Assembly (NCBI GenBank): GCA_024663395.1
Contig: JANFAH010000005.1
Location: 1,550,001 to 1,614,000, forward strand
Source of the DNA: Pisolithus tinctorius
Taxonomy: Eukaryota; Basidiomycota; Agaricomycetes; Boletales; Pisolithaceae
Direction: 5' to 3'
DNA length: 64,000 bases
Below are positions 33,689 through 44,472 of the stretch, one piece after another (position 1 is the first letter of the stretch; each line of letters opens with the position of its first letter). The position numbers were made by a program, and so were the translations under genes. The notes beneath the pieces are model-generated. The model was not told the DNA's origin. It saw only the letters and a program-made list of their open reading frames with translations, and did no database searches.

Positions 33689-35525
33689 TTAACCTTCTTG
33701 CATGTCACTGGCTTGCTCTTCCGAAGAATTCGTCCCTCCCGCAACCATCCCAGCCACTGCAAAGTTAACACAACGTACTGCCAAAGTCCGCAGGTTGACT
33801 AGGACCAGACACCCCGTTTCTGAAAAATTCGGCACAAGAACCACTCTGCACTTTCTTGACATTTTCCCGTCCTTGCTTTCTCCCCCTACCAGTTGGGTAC
33901 TGAACTCCGGCATACAACCAACTATGTAGAGGTCTGGCGTTTCCCCAAGGACGAAGGGGTCCCTCTCACGGAAAGGGTGGCACCACAGTGTATCTGGCGC
34001 GGTTGGTGCGAGATGTCTCCATTTCAAAGATGAGCAAGCGATCGAGAGGTGCGTCGACGGCGGAGAAGGGAGGTATTGATACATATCCAAAACTGGTTGA
34101 CCAGATGTCACCAGTACACTGCGAATCAACGGAACGGAGCGACTGCTTGACGTAGACGATTTTGTTCCCATCGGCATCGCGCTTTTGGACTTGCGGCCAC
34201 ACTCGACGCGCAGCCAGACCGGATTAGTTTCACAACGAAAGGTCTCGAACTCGGCCGCTTTACCAAACATTGCCAGAGGAAAAGGCTGTTGTGGCAAGAT
34301 TACTCCTGCCGGATCGTCACCACCTGGTAGGACGTGCACAGGTAGTACCGAGGCCAGATCTTCAAGATGTACGGACAGCGTCACGTTGGGATGCGTTGAG
34401 AATTTTGCTTGTGCAGCAGAGCCATACTTGCGCTGTTTACCTATCTTCAGTGACATATGACGTGAACGAAACCATAACTCACAGGCCGATTCTCGTCGCC
34501 CTCATCACCGTTGTCTGTCCAGACCCGCGAAAACAAATTGCCAGCTATGATGAGGCGTGTCACTTGTGATGCTAACTTTTGATCATCTGGTCCACCTGTC
34601 TCTCCAGCGAGATACTCTACTAGCATCTGAACCTGAGCCTCGCCCGATGAGGGGTCACCCATTGAGAGGCCAGATACTATAGCGAGATATTCGTCCTTCG
34701 CTGAGGAACTAGGCAATGTCGGATACCCTAACCATTAGAGCATATGTAAGACACGCACGAGCCATCCACATCCATGATATCGACATCGTCACCAAAAAGG
34801 CTGGCTTCTTTAAACGGTGCAAGTTCCGGGTAACAGATGTCAGCCACCTCGAAGTCGCCGCTGGCCGTTTCCATGCCAAGTGCGGCAATAATGACGCCTG
34901 TGACTAGACGGGTTGAATGCAGTCGCTCTCCGACGAGTTTGACACGGCCAGATTCATCTTCCAACATCACAGCGTCGTCCTCGGAGTGGAATTTTTCGCG
35001 GGGTGGGGGTGGGGGAATAGAATACTGATGAGGGAGATTACGCAGGTGAAGGTGTTGACTAGAATAGTGTACGTACATCACGACCAAGATCCTCCAAAAC
35101 GTTGGGCTTCAGTGGCATATCCATATATACGGTGCCAATAATCCAGCACAACTGTGATTTTACGACATCGAGGACTCTCCGCACGAATACGGGTTTCCCT
35201 AGGAAAACGTCGTGGTTTAGGCTTCGTCATGGCCAAGGTGCCACCACACCTACCGGGAAGATCTTTCCACTTTGCACTTGCACGATCCATGACGGGTTGC
35301 TTGAGCATGGCAAGTCTCGTGAAGTACATGTTCGAGTACTGGTGTCTGTAAGACTTGTTCTTTGTGTCGATGATGAAAGAGGGCGAAGTCAGTGTTTGAG
35401 GTAACAGGGAACTCGTGCATCGCGTTAACTGCAGATGAGAGGGTAGTCTGGCAAAAGAGATCAGTCGTTCCACCGTCGAAAGACGCCCGTTTCACATACG
35501 CGGCTACTGCTGATGTTGAGGACAT
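33689..35525 (-). CDS. POLD2: DNA polymerase delta small subunit (POLD2/POL31/Cdc1)
   Basis: The B-subunit of replicative DNA polymerase delta, with an inactive calcineurin-like phosphoesterase fold. Start at 35525 (MSSTSAVAAYVKRASFDGGT). Further exons give YRHQYSNMYFTRLAMLKQPV, QLCWIIGTVYMDMPLKPNVL, EDDAVMLEDESGRVKLVGER, LVTGVIIAALGMETASGDFE, YLAIVSGLSMGDPSSGEAQV, LIIAGNLFSRV, LPVHVLPGGDDPAGVILPQQ, LKWRHLAPTAPDTLWCHPF, DLYIVGCMPEFSTQLV and ETGCLVLVNLRTLAVRCVNF. The stop is at 33689. Order and motifs match the family over its whole length. The first intron boundary near 35440 is uncertain. The 3' end faces DPM3. Confidence 0.93.
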
Positions 35526-36165
35526 GGCAAGCCCCTGTCAATCGAACGTGCGACTTTGTCGAGTGTCATGTTTGCTACTTCCGACGGCACCGCTCTAGGT
35601 TTCCTGCGCGTTCCACGCCCATCCTTACCCTGATCTGATGCTTGGAAACAATTGGCTACAGACATATCTGATTCTGATGGCCTTGACAAAACAGGGATGT
35701 TGTTTCTGAAGATGGCAACAGGCACACCGCATGGTGGGTATCAGCCTAGTGATGTCAGATATGAAGCGATACTATGGATCGCTCCATGCCCTGCGCCCAA
35801 TAATTCGTCATCGTGGAGATCAAACTTTCAAGAATTGGGCGGTATAGCGACGGTCCTTGCTTCTGGTCTGCTCGATGGTGCGCTATATAGTACCTATCCT
35901 AACTGTGTAACATCACTCGTGAACTCCCCAGATTACTGCTTTGCGAGGGACTGCGTGTCCCATTGGACCGGCACCCATGACGATGAGCTGTGCTTCCGTG
36001 CCAACACGACTACCTATAGATTGGTGCCATCAAAAGTTGTGCGATCGTGAACCCCTGAACTTTAACTTCAAGCACGAGGGCGGAAGTTATTTCTGTCTGT
36101 CCCCCCATCTTGGAGGTATTTAAAGTCGAATGGAGGCATTCCCCAATCTTATCGCCACCGTCGTC
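35526..36165. promoter_or_regulatory. Divergent region between POLD2 and glutamate decarboxylase copy 1
   Basis: About 640 bases. A plus-strand frame at 35652-36050 is open for 132 codons but has no recognisable motif. A TATA-like TATTTAAA at 36117-36124 lies 42 bases before the GAD start and another AT-rich string, TATATAG, lies near 35884. Most likely a shared promoter region. Confidence 0.5.
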
Positions 36166-38216
36166 ATGTCCATCTCAAAGGTAACCTAGTTCCCCCCCTC
36201 TCACTCCCAGAGACGACCTTCTGATTTCACTGTGTACAGCACATCAATCCTGAGGCTCTCATCCATGATGGACGAGTCAGTGTCTCTTTCATAGAAAGCA
36301 CTCCTTCTCAGATCTCAATTCTGTGCCTAGGATAAGAGGCACCGTCATCGTCACCTTCTTGGCGGGGATCCCAGCAAAATATCCCATCCATACAACGCGC
36401 GATATGGAACAGAGGCTATTCCGAAGTTTAAAATTCCCTCAAAGGGGATCGGTGCTGATGCTGCATACCAGCTCATTCACGATGAACTGGATCTGGACGG
36501 TTCCCCGACGCTCAAGTACGCAAATCCCTTTACAGCGCACTCTCTATTTACAGCTGACCATGTATGCAGTCTCGCTTCTTTTGTCAATACGTGGATGCCC
36601 GAGCCTGCCAAAAAATTAATGATGGAAAACTTGTCCAAAAATCTTATCGATCAGGATGAATACCCCATGACACGTAAATTATCGCTAGCCCTGTATCTTG
36701 AAATGTTCTGACGGTGTTTCTTTTTGTAGAGAATATCCACATGCGTTGCATTTCCATTCTCGCTAATCTCTGGCATGCCCCGTCTACTCACGATGCCATC
36801 GGAACTGCAACAACAGGGTCATCCGAGGCCATTCAACTCGGAGGCCTCGCAATGAAACGTCTCTGGCAAGAACGCCGCAAGGCTGAGGGAAAATCCATTC
36901 ACGAACCTGGTCCCAACATCGTCATGGGCGCGAACGCTCAGGTTGCACTGGAAAAGTTTGCGCGGTATTTCGAAGTCGAATGCCGCCTCGTTCCGGTGAG
37001 CGTCGAGAGCAAGTACAGGCTCGATCCCAAGAGGGCGATGGAATATGTGGACGAGAATACTATTGGTGTCTATGTTATCCTCGGCAGTACCTATACCGGG
37101 CATTACGAACCTGTAAAGGAAATGGCCGACCTTTTGGACGAATACGAGAAGCGTACCGGTCATTCAGTTCCCATTCACGGTTCGTTTCTTTAATCAGATA
37201 ATAAGAACCGACCCGATTGTACTACAGTTGATGCGGCTTCCGGTGGATTTGTTGCTCCCTTCGCTAACCCAAAACTTGTGTGGGACTTCAAAATTCCCCG
37301 GGTGGTCTCGATCAACACGTCTGGTCACAAGTTCGGCCTTGCGTATGTCGGTGTGGGATGGGTAGTCTGGCGCTCAAAGGATCGCTTGCCTAAAGACCTT
37401 ATCTTCGAGCTCCACTACCTGGGCTCGGTGGAATATTCGTTTTCACTCAACTTTTCCCGCCCTGCGCACCCGATCATTGCCCAGTACTTCAACTTGATAC
37501 ATCTGGGCTTTGAAGGATACCGTGAGGTAGCCTTGGCAGACCTGAAGAATGCACGGTTACTGAGCCGAGCTCTGGAGAAAACGGGGTTCTATACCGTTTT
37601 GAGTGACATTCACAGACGCAAGTCGGAGGGATTACTGGCCAAAGCGGTGGCTAGCATTGATGAAGAAAACTTAGAGGTACTGTGGCATTGGATAGGTTGA
37701 TTCATCGAGTTGACGCCGGCCTCTCAGGGGTACGAGGAAGGACTACCTGTGGTGTCCTTCCGTTTCTCCGACGATTTCCAACAAAAATACCCAGAAATCG
37801 AACAACGATGGATACAGGTCCTCCTGCGGGCCAGAGGGTGGATTGTACCCAACTACGAGCTTCCTCCGGAGTTAGATAACATCCAGATTCTGCGGGTCGT
37901 AGTTAGGGAGCACGTGGCTGAAACGGTACGTTATATCTTGCGTGGTCAGACTGTACTTGACAAATTTCTGTAGTTGATTGATCGACTGTTCACCGACATA
38001 GTAAGTGTCAACTAGTTTGGCCATCTATATGGAGTACTAAGCAGTGTGATTTTCCAGGTTGAGGTCACTGAGGACCTTATAAATCGTAGTTCCTCCTCGC
38101 ATGCTCTCGACATACTCGGCAAGCATCATGACGGGAAGACCGATCACGTTCACTTAGGGAGATTGGAGGAGGGCTCGGGATCCCAGTCATCCGGCACGTA
38201 TGCGAAACAATGCTGA
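36166..38216 (+). CDS. GAD1: Glutamate decarboxylase, copy 1
   Basis: A PLP-dependent enzyme converting glutamate to GABA, feeding the GABA shunt. Exon 1 is MSISK, spliced to [12 protein letters not shown] and [14 protein letters not shown]. Then come [104 protein letters not shown] and [20 protein letters not shown], whose HK lysine binds [43 protein letters not shown] and VREHVAET follow. The C-terminal tail, Ser/His/Gly-rich, ends GTYAKQC with the stop at 38214-38216. All exons remain open, so it looks functional. It is paralogous to the gene at 40173. Confidence 0.93.
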
Positions 38217-40172
38217 GTTCTAATGATGACTTGCGGAGAAAGCCATTGAGGGTGAGGTGAAATTACGCGGTAGTTGTAGGATACTGTAGTTGATGTTGCC
38301 TATTGAGAGGCTTGGAATCGTGTGAGTTTGAATGTTACTTTGCTTGTACAATTAAGAACTACGGCGTCATGAATCTGAGCCAGCGGATTGGCAGTCTGAC
38401 CCCATAGAATCTTGCAGACGGCGTTCCTTTGAAGCTAATCTGGCCGCAATAACACAAGGCGATGATGCAAGCGGACTTTCTGCTTGCAAACGCTGTCTTC
38501 GAGAAGTGCCGCTGGAAGCATTTGCACCGGAGAAAACGTCGGGGGGTCAACCAGTCACGGTCGAGGCGAGTCGGACTCATACTATAGTCTTCGATTAGTA
38601 GGTGCTCAACACTTGCCCAATTACCAAGGTCTCTGTTCGTGCGATGACGGATACACTCAAATTCAACGGTCAAGATTTTCAGAACGTGGAGTTCATACAC
38701 GGCTGGACAGTACATAATTCTACCGTCTTTGCCGCTGAACTGACTGCTTACAGGCTTTGGTCGGAGCGTGAGTTAGTATAAAGCCAGGGTGATCCAGGAC
38801 TTCTGAGGTCGCTGCCAGTCCTGTTCCCACGTGTCCAAGGCAAACGGCTACACCGTTGATCGCATGAATTGGGCGATATCTTTGGACGTCGTTCAGTTCG
38901 TGCAGATATGTAGAACGAGACAGCATTGCTACTACCGAATGTAAATACATGTTAAGGCAGTGCGAGGGTAGATCTACATAACAACTCGAGGGGTGAAGAG
39001 GAGAGAGGGATTGGGGGAAGGGCGATGCGCTTACCGGCCCCGAACGGCAGCGATAACCTGCTGGAAAGGGATGAGCTGCGAGGGCGGGTGGGAACGCCTC
39101 GCAGGGTCAAAAAAACAGCGGGTCGTGCTGACGTGCTCGGGACCCCGGGAAGTGAGACTGCGAGGTGCCGAAAACAAAGCTTGAGGGAGGGAGTGGTGGG
39201 CGGGTGCGACAATGAGGAGCGGCAAACGAGGTGGTGGCACGGGAGGCTCGGAGGAGGAAACGTGCCACTCACCTGCGCTAGTCTGGAGACTCAACTCTGT
39301 CTAGCGCGTGCCTTGCCCGCGTCAGAGCCACACTCTGCTCCGCCAGCAAGCGTCAGGTAGTTGAGTTGGGCAAAAGACTCGAGATTCAAAATGCAGCAAC
39401 CCATAATTTGATTTCATCTAGCTGGTGTGACAGCGACGGAGGGTATGGCAGATTTTTGGTCCGACTTTACTGGTGTCCCTGGGCCCCGGCGCACGTTGCA
39501 CTTCAACTTCCGGATTTCTTAACCATCAGCTTATTTCGTAACCACCTGGCTAAGTTTGGGCGATCTCAAGCTTCGCCAGGTAATACACTACTCGTACTAT
39601 GCCACCACCGAAAACATTGTAAATGTCTCCGCCTTCCCAATCAAATTCATACATGCAGGGTACGAAACTTGACTGTCATACAGTTGAGAATGCACTGACA
39701 TTTGCTAACGATCCACACAATGCTCTGTAGTGTCAGTGTCAGCTACAGAAGAGTCTTGCGTCCACCGGTAACCCATACCTGTAAAAATACCTAACGTGTG
39801 GAAGCACAGCTTCCGCTCATCCCAGGAATCGATCTGCATGGATGGGGGTAAATATGTAAGAGCATGGGACGGCTAACTCTGCAGCCCACCAGACAACAGA
39901 TTCACCTGATCATCTTCTACGCGGAAAGAATATCCATTCAGCTTCTCCACAATAGTCTGAATGGAGATCCCGTAATTTGAAGCCGAAGTATCGTTGAGGA
40001 CATTATGTCATCCAGACGAAGGATGAGCACCACTGGCGCAGCTTGCGGCATGACATGGGGTCTGGTGACCGCAATGACTACATAGCGAACGACGTCATAC
40101 GCCTGTCGGAGACCGAAGTGCGGTAGTCTGAATCGTTCCTCTCCCCTCGTCCTATCTACATTCACCACCGTC
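38217..40172. other. Gap of about 1.95 kb between the GAD copies
   Basis: No gene that I can support. It contains a short frame at about 38644-38778 reading MTDTLKFNGQDFQNVEF, and a GC-rich stretch (38950-39360) open on both strands by composition. The last 200 bases should hold the promoter of GAD copy 2. I saw no obvious similarity to the region upstream of copy 1 beyond the few bases at the start codon. Confidence 0.5.
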
Positions 40173-42216
40173 ATGTCTCTTTCAAGGGTAAATGATTGCT
40201 CTGGGTTAGCTGAGCCATATTCTGATTTCGATGCCTTTCAGCATATTGATCCCGAAGTCCTCATTCGCGAGAGCAAGGTAGGTGCCCCCCTTTTTTGTTT
40301 TTGTCTGCGTTTGAGATACGGCTTCCGTACTGTTTGTGCAGGATAAGGGACACCGTCGTCATTTAGCAGGTACTGACCCCAGCAGAATCAATCAGCCCTA
40401 CCATGCGCGATACGGGACGGCGAGTATTCCAAAGTTTTGTATACCTTCCAAGGGGGTAGATGCAGAAGAGGCGTACCAACTTATTCACGAGGAGTTAAGT
40501 TTGGATGGGTCACCCGCTCTCAAGTATGTTAAAAGTGAGGGACCTTTTTGGACTCACTGACTCCTGGGACAGTCTTGCATCCTTTGTTAACACTTGGATG
40601 CCCGAGCCCGCCAATAAATTGGTCATGGAGAACGTGTCTAAGAACCTTGTCGATCAGGATGAATATCCTATGACACGTATGTTTACCCATGGAATCCATT
40701 TGGTTTTTATTTGTTTATTTGTGACATCCGTTCAGAGAACATCCACACGCGCTGTATTTCCATTCTCGCCAATCTCTGGCATGCCCCGTCTACGCACAAT
40801 GCCATCGGAACTGCAACAACAGGGTCATCCGAGGCCATTCAACTTGGAGGCCTCGCAATGAAACGTCTCTGGCAAGAACGTCGCAAGGCTGATGGAAAAT
40901 CCATTCACGAACCTGGTCCCAACATCGTTATGGGCGCGAACGCTCAGGTTGCACTGGAAAAGTTTGCGCGGTATTTCGAAGTCGAATGCCGCCTCGTTCC
41001 GGTGAGCGTCGAGAGCAAGTACAGGCTCGATCCCAAGAGGGCGATGGAATACGTGGACGAGAATACTATTGGTGTCTATGTTATCCTCGGCAGTACCTAT
41101 ACTGGACATTACGAACCGGTGCAGGAAATGTCTGACTTGTTGGATGATTATGAGAAAAGGACAGGTCACTCGGTGCCTATTCATGGTTCGTCTGCTAGTC
41201 ATCGCGATTCGATATCCGGACCGTCATTGATATTTTACTCAGTCGATGCAGCTTCTGGAGGCTTCATTGCCCCATTTGTTCATCCCAAGCTTGCGTGGGA
41301 TTTTAGAGTGCCTCGGGTGGTTTCTATTAACACGTCGGGTCACAAGTTCGGCCTTTCGTATGTCGGTGTGGGATGGGTAATCTGGCGCACAAAGGATTAC
41401 TTGCCTAAGGAGCTTATCTTCGAGCTCCACTACCTTGGCTCGGTGGAATACTCGTTTTCTCTCAACTTCTCTCGCCCGGCGTACCCAATTCTTGCTCAGT
41501 ATTTCAGCTTGATACATTTGGGTTTTTCAGGATACCGTGCGGTAGCCTTGGCGGACCTGAAGAATGCACGGCTTCTGAGCCGGGCTCTGGAGCGCACAGG
41601 ATGGTACACTGTCCTGAGTGACATCCACAGAAGGAAACCGGGCTTTCAAGGGGCGGCTGGTGATGATGACAATCCGGAGGTTTGAAGCAGTTGTTCGAAT
41701 CGTCACATTGACAAAGATTGTTCCTAGGTTTACCTGGAAGGACTTCCCGTAGTATCCTTCCGATTCTCGGACGCATTCCAGCAACAATACCCCGAAATTC
41801 AGCAGAAATGGATACAGACGCTTCTGCGAGCCAAAGGATGGATCGTACCCAATTATGAGCTTCCGCCTGATTTGGAGAAGGTCCAAATTCTGCGGGTCGT
41901 GATTAGGGAACATTTGGCTGAAGCAGTATGTTAACTTCGGAATTTTCTGGGATAGCCCTGTTTACCGACTTCGGCAGCTCGTCGACCGACTTTTCGCAGA
42001 CATTGTAAGTTCCAGTTGATCTGGAAGGTGATTGTACTGGACATTTTCCAATTGCAGGTTGAGATTACACAGAACCTCATCGATCGAAGCTCATCCGTGC
42101 ATGCGATGGAAATGTTGGAGGGGCAACATATTGTACGTAGTGACCACGAGGTTCTAGGGAAGATGGAAAAAGGTTCGGGAACCCGGTCGTCGGGCACGTA
42201 TGCGAGGCAATGCTGA
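40173..42216 (+). CDS. GAD2: Glutamate decarboxylase, copy 2
   Basis: Paralog of the gene at 36166 with the same intron layout. Exon 1 is MSLSR, spliced to [12 protein letters not shown] and [20 protein letters not shown]. Then [73 protein letters not shown] and [20 protein letters not shown] with the PLP lysine. [35 protein letters not shown] and IREHLAEA follow, and the tail ends GTYARQC with the stop at 42214-42216. The exon at about 40740-41180 is much closer to copy 1 than the flanking exons are. Catalytic residues are intact in both copies, so division of labour rather than decay is likely, but this is inference. Confidence 0.93.
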
Positions 42217-42366
42217 GTACATTGATTGGTCTGAAGAGCTACGTCGTGTACATCATTTGGCTGCATGTGTACTGTATTACTACGGCACCCCTCGCCAAGG
42301 GGTTTCTCGCTTAGGAAGTGTATGCTGATATGGCCAACTCGTCGACTTGACCCGGCACATTCACCA

Positions 42367-42800
42367 TGGGTGGACCAAATCTTGAAGTCTTCAAGTTCGG
42401 TTTGTATCTTTTTGTGCCTGTGATGGCTCTGTTGCACTTTGGCGATCCGCAATGGTATCACAGTCACGTTCTCCCGGTGGGTGTGCTTGTCCGTCTACTC
42501 AACAGCTGTCTCGGTTAACGCAACTTCCAACGTTCAGTATAAAGAACAGCTATTCCCCCGTGGAGATAAAACACATATGGTATTTCTAATCCACGTCAAC
42601 GTCTTCCATGCCACCTTGTCTTACCCACATTTCAGCAACTCCCGACTGACCAGGCTACCGTGAAAGCTGAGTTGATACGGATAAAAGCCGAAAAGCTCGC
42701 CAGAAAACAGGAGCGAGAAAAGGCCGCTCAGGAACATCAAACACCTCAGCCAGATGTGTCTAGTCAGACTTCACGAGGGTGGTTCAGGTCGTGGTGGTGA
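42367..42800 (+). CDS. PET100: PET100-like cytochrome c oxidase assembly factor
   Basis: A small inner-membrane protein aiding complex IV assembly. The exons read MGGPNLEVFKFGLYLFVPVM, ALLHFGDPQWYHSHVLP, YKEQLFPRGDKTHM, QLPTDQATVKAELIRIKAEK and LARKQEREKAA; the stop is at 42798-42800 after FRSWW. The GPNLEVFKFGxYxFxPVxxMxxFGxPxWY N-terminal membrane segment, the VLPYKExLFP motif and the charged C-terminal helix match Pet100. Two short introns, length about 106 residues. Confidence 0.92.
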
Positions 42801-42983
42801 ATAAAGACGCGAGGCCCTGCATGCCGCCAACACGCCCATCGTTGTATGACATTGACACCTCGTAAGGCATTTTCTATGGGAATCATATTTGACTTAGCGG
42901 GCTCATTAGTTACGTCTACTGGTATCTACATGTCGCGACTGCCCGACTTGGTCCGGGACGTTGACGAACCAGCGAACGTTGCC

Positions 42984-44338
42984 TTATTTGTTGACGTGGA
43001 ATTCAGTTCCGTTGCAAATGATGCGCCAGGTGTTCTCGTGGGCAGCGGCTTCCTCCAAAATGCCGGTGTAGCTAGCTGCTTCGTCATAGCAGATGTTGAT
43101 TCCCCCGCATACGACGAAGACAACCGTCTTCTTTCGTTTCTCTTCGGGGGACAGAGCTGACTCGGGGTCCAGGAGACGCCAGAAAAATTCGTGGTTGTAT
43201 GCTGCAGATATGGTGGTGGCACAGGCCAACTCAACAAGCATTTTGTGATCATCTGCTCCAAAAAAAACACGAGTAAACCATTGAATATATTCCCAGCGAA
43301 GGTAAGCGCTTACTTGCGAGTAACTGTGCACCACGCATGGCTAACTCATCCGCAATACATACGCACTTGACTCCTGCTGGATGGTCCAATGCCATGCGAA
43401 CTACCTCTGGGGCAGCATACGTGGCTCCAAGAGAGAGAGCTCGCGAGTGCAAAGTTCGCAGGTGTGGTATAGCAACGCTATGTTCCGAGTTGATTTCTAT
43501 TTTGGTATATGATTGATCATTGGGTATTTCAGGGGGGAAGGTGCATGATTTAGATGTGAACCCCTGAGTGTTGACAGCATTGGCTTGATAAAAGCAGTTG
43601 GATCCATGGGTCTCAAGTGCGATAAGTGGCACTGGAGTTTTAATGAGATCCATGCGGTAGCAGCATGAGAGATTGACCCACCGTCATCCCAATTCACAGC
43701 TTTGCATCCAAGAAGCAAGCCTCCAATGAGGCCACCGCCACCAACTGAACATAGTATGGCATCTGGTTTCTCGCCGAGTTGATTTTTCATTTCCTTCACC
43801 ATCGAGGAGTGCCCTTCCCACAACACTGGGCTTTCATATGACGGTAAGATAACACTGAGATGCTGATTAGGATATATCAACCACAAATGCACACTGCGCA
43901 CGCGTTGGGATCCGCTTTTGCTTCCTTACGCATTGCCGCAACCGAGTCGGCATAGATTTGGCCCACAACAAGTACTTTCGCCCCTTGCTTCAGCAGGCGT
44001 ACCTGGGTTTCCTCACGTGTACTGGAAGGAAGGTATATGGTGCATTTGACCCCTAGTTTACGTGCTGCGATGGCTGCGGCGAGCCCAGCGTTTCCCGTTG
44101 AAGCAACGAGGATGTGCACGGATGGACCGTGTTGGGCTTTGGACAATTGTACTAGACGTGAGATGCCTCTGTACTTGAAAGATTGGGATGGTTGAAGATT
44201 CTAGAGAATGGTGACAGTCAGTCATGGTTATGATGCTTGAAACTCGCTCGCCTCAAGCTTAAGATAAGCTGAACATCCCAGAAGGTCTGATATATGGGTA
44301 GCGTAGATCAAAGGGGTCTCGAGCCAAAGCGCCTCCAT
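42984..44338 (-). CDS. PLP-dependent serine/threonine dehydratase (CHA1/SDS-like)
   Basis: Deaminates L-serine and/or L-threonine to pyruvate or 2-oxobutyrate; fold type II PLP enzyme. Start ATG 44338 (MEALWLETPLIYATHISDLL). The PLP lysine is in NLQPSQSFKYRGISRLVQLS. Then come VHILVASTGNAGLAAAIAAR (Asn of the SGNAG-type motif), KLGVKCTIYLPSSTREETQV, LWEGHSSMVKEM, DAILCSVGGGGLIGGLLLGC (phosphate-binding glycine loop), VPLIALETHGSNCFYQAN, DHPAGVKCVCIADELAMRGA, VELACATTISAAYN and VVFVVCGGINICYDEAASYT. The stop is at 42984. Divergent from HID1, with about 134 bases between starts. Substrate preference is not determinable. Confidence 0.9.
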
Positions 44339-44472
44339 GGTGATATGGGATTGGGATGGGGTCTACCCAGACTACGACATACTAGCCAATATAAGCTACA
44401 TTTTGGCGATGAGTTGTCTTGAGTCACTCGGCGTCGGAAGAACCCGAATTCCGCTCCTCCGCCCCTCCAAGC

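Noticed and set aside
35652..36050. 132-codon plus-strand frame upstream of GAD copy 1
   Set aside because: No recognisable domain; it lies in the likely divergent promoter and contains TATA-like strings. Kept as a note, not a gene.
38952..39360. Overlapping open frames on both strands between the GAD genes
   Set aside because: They are open because of GC-rich composition; no motif, no plausible start context and no family resemblance.
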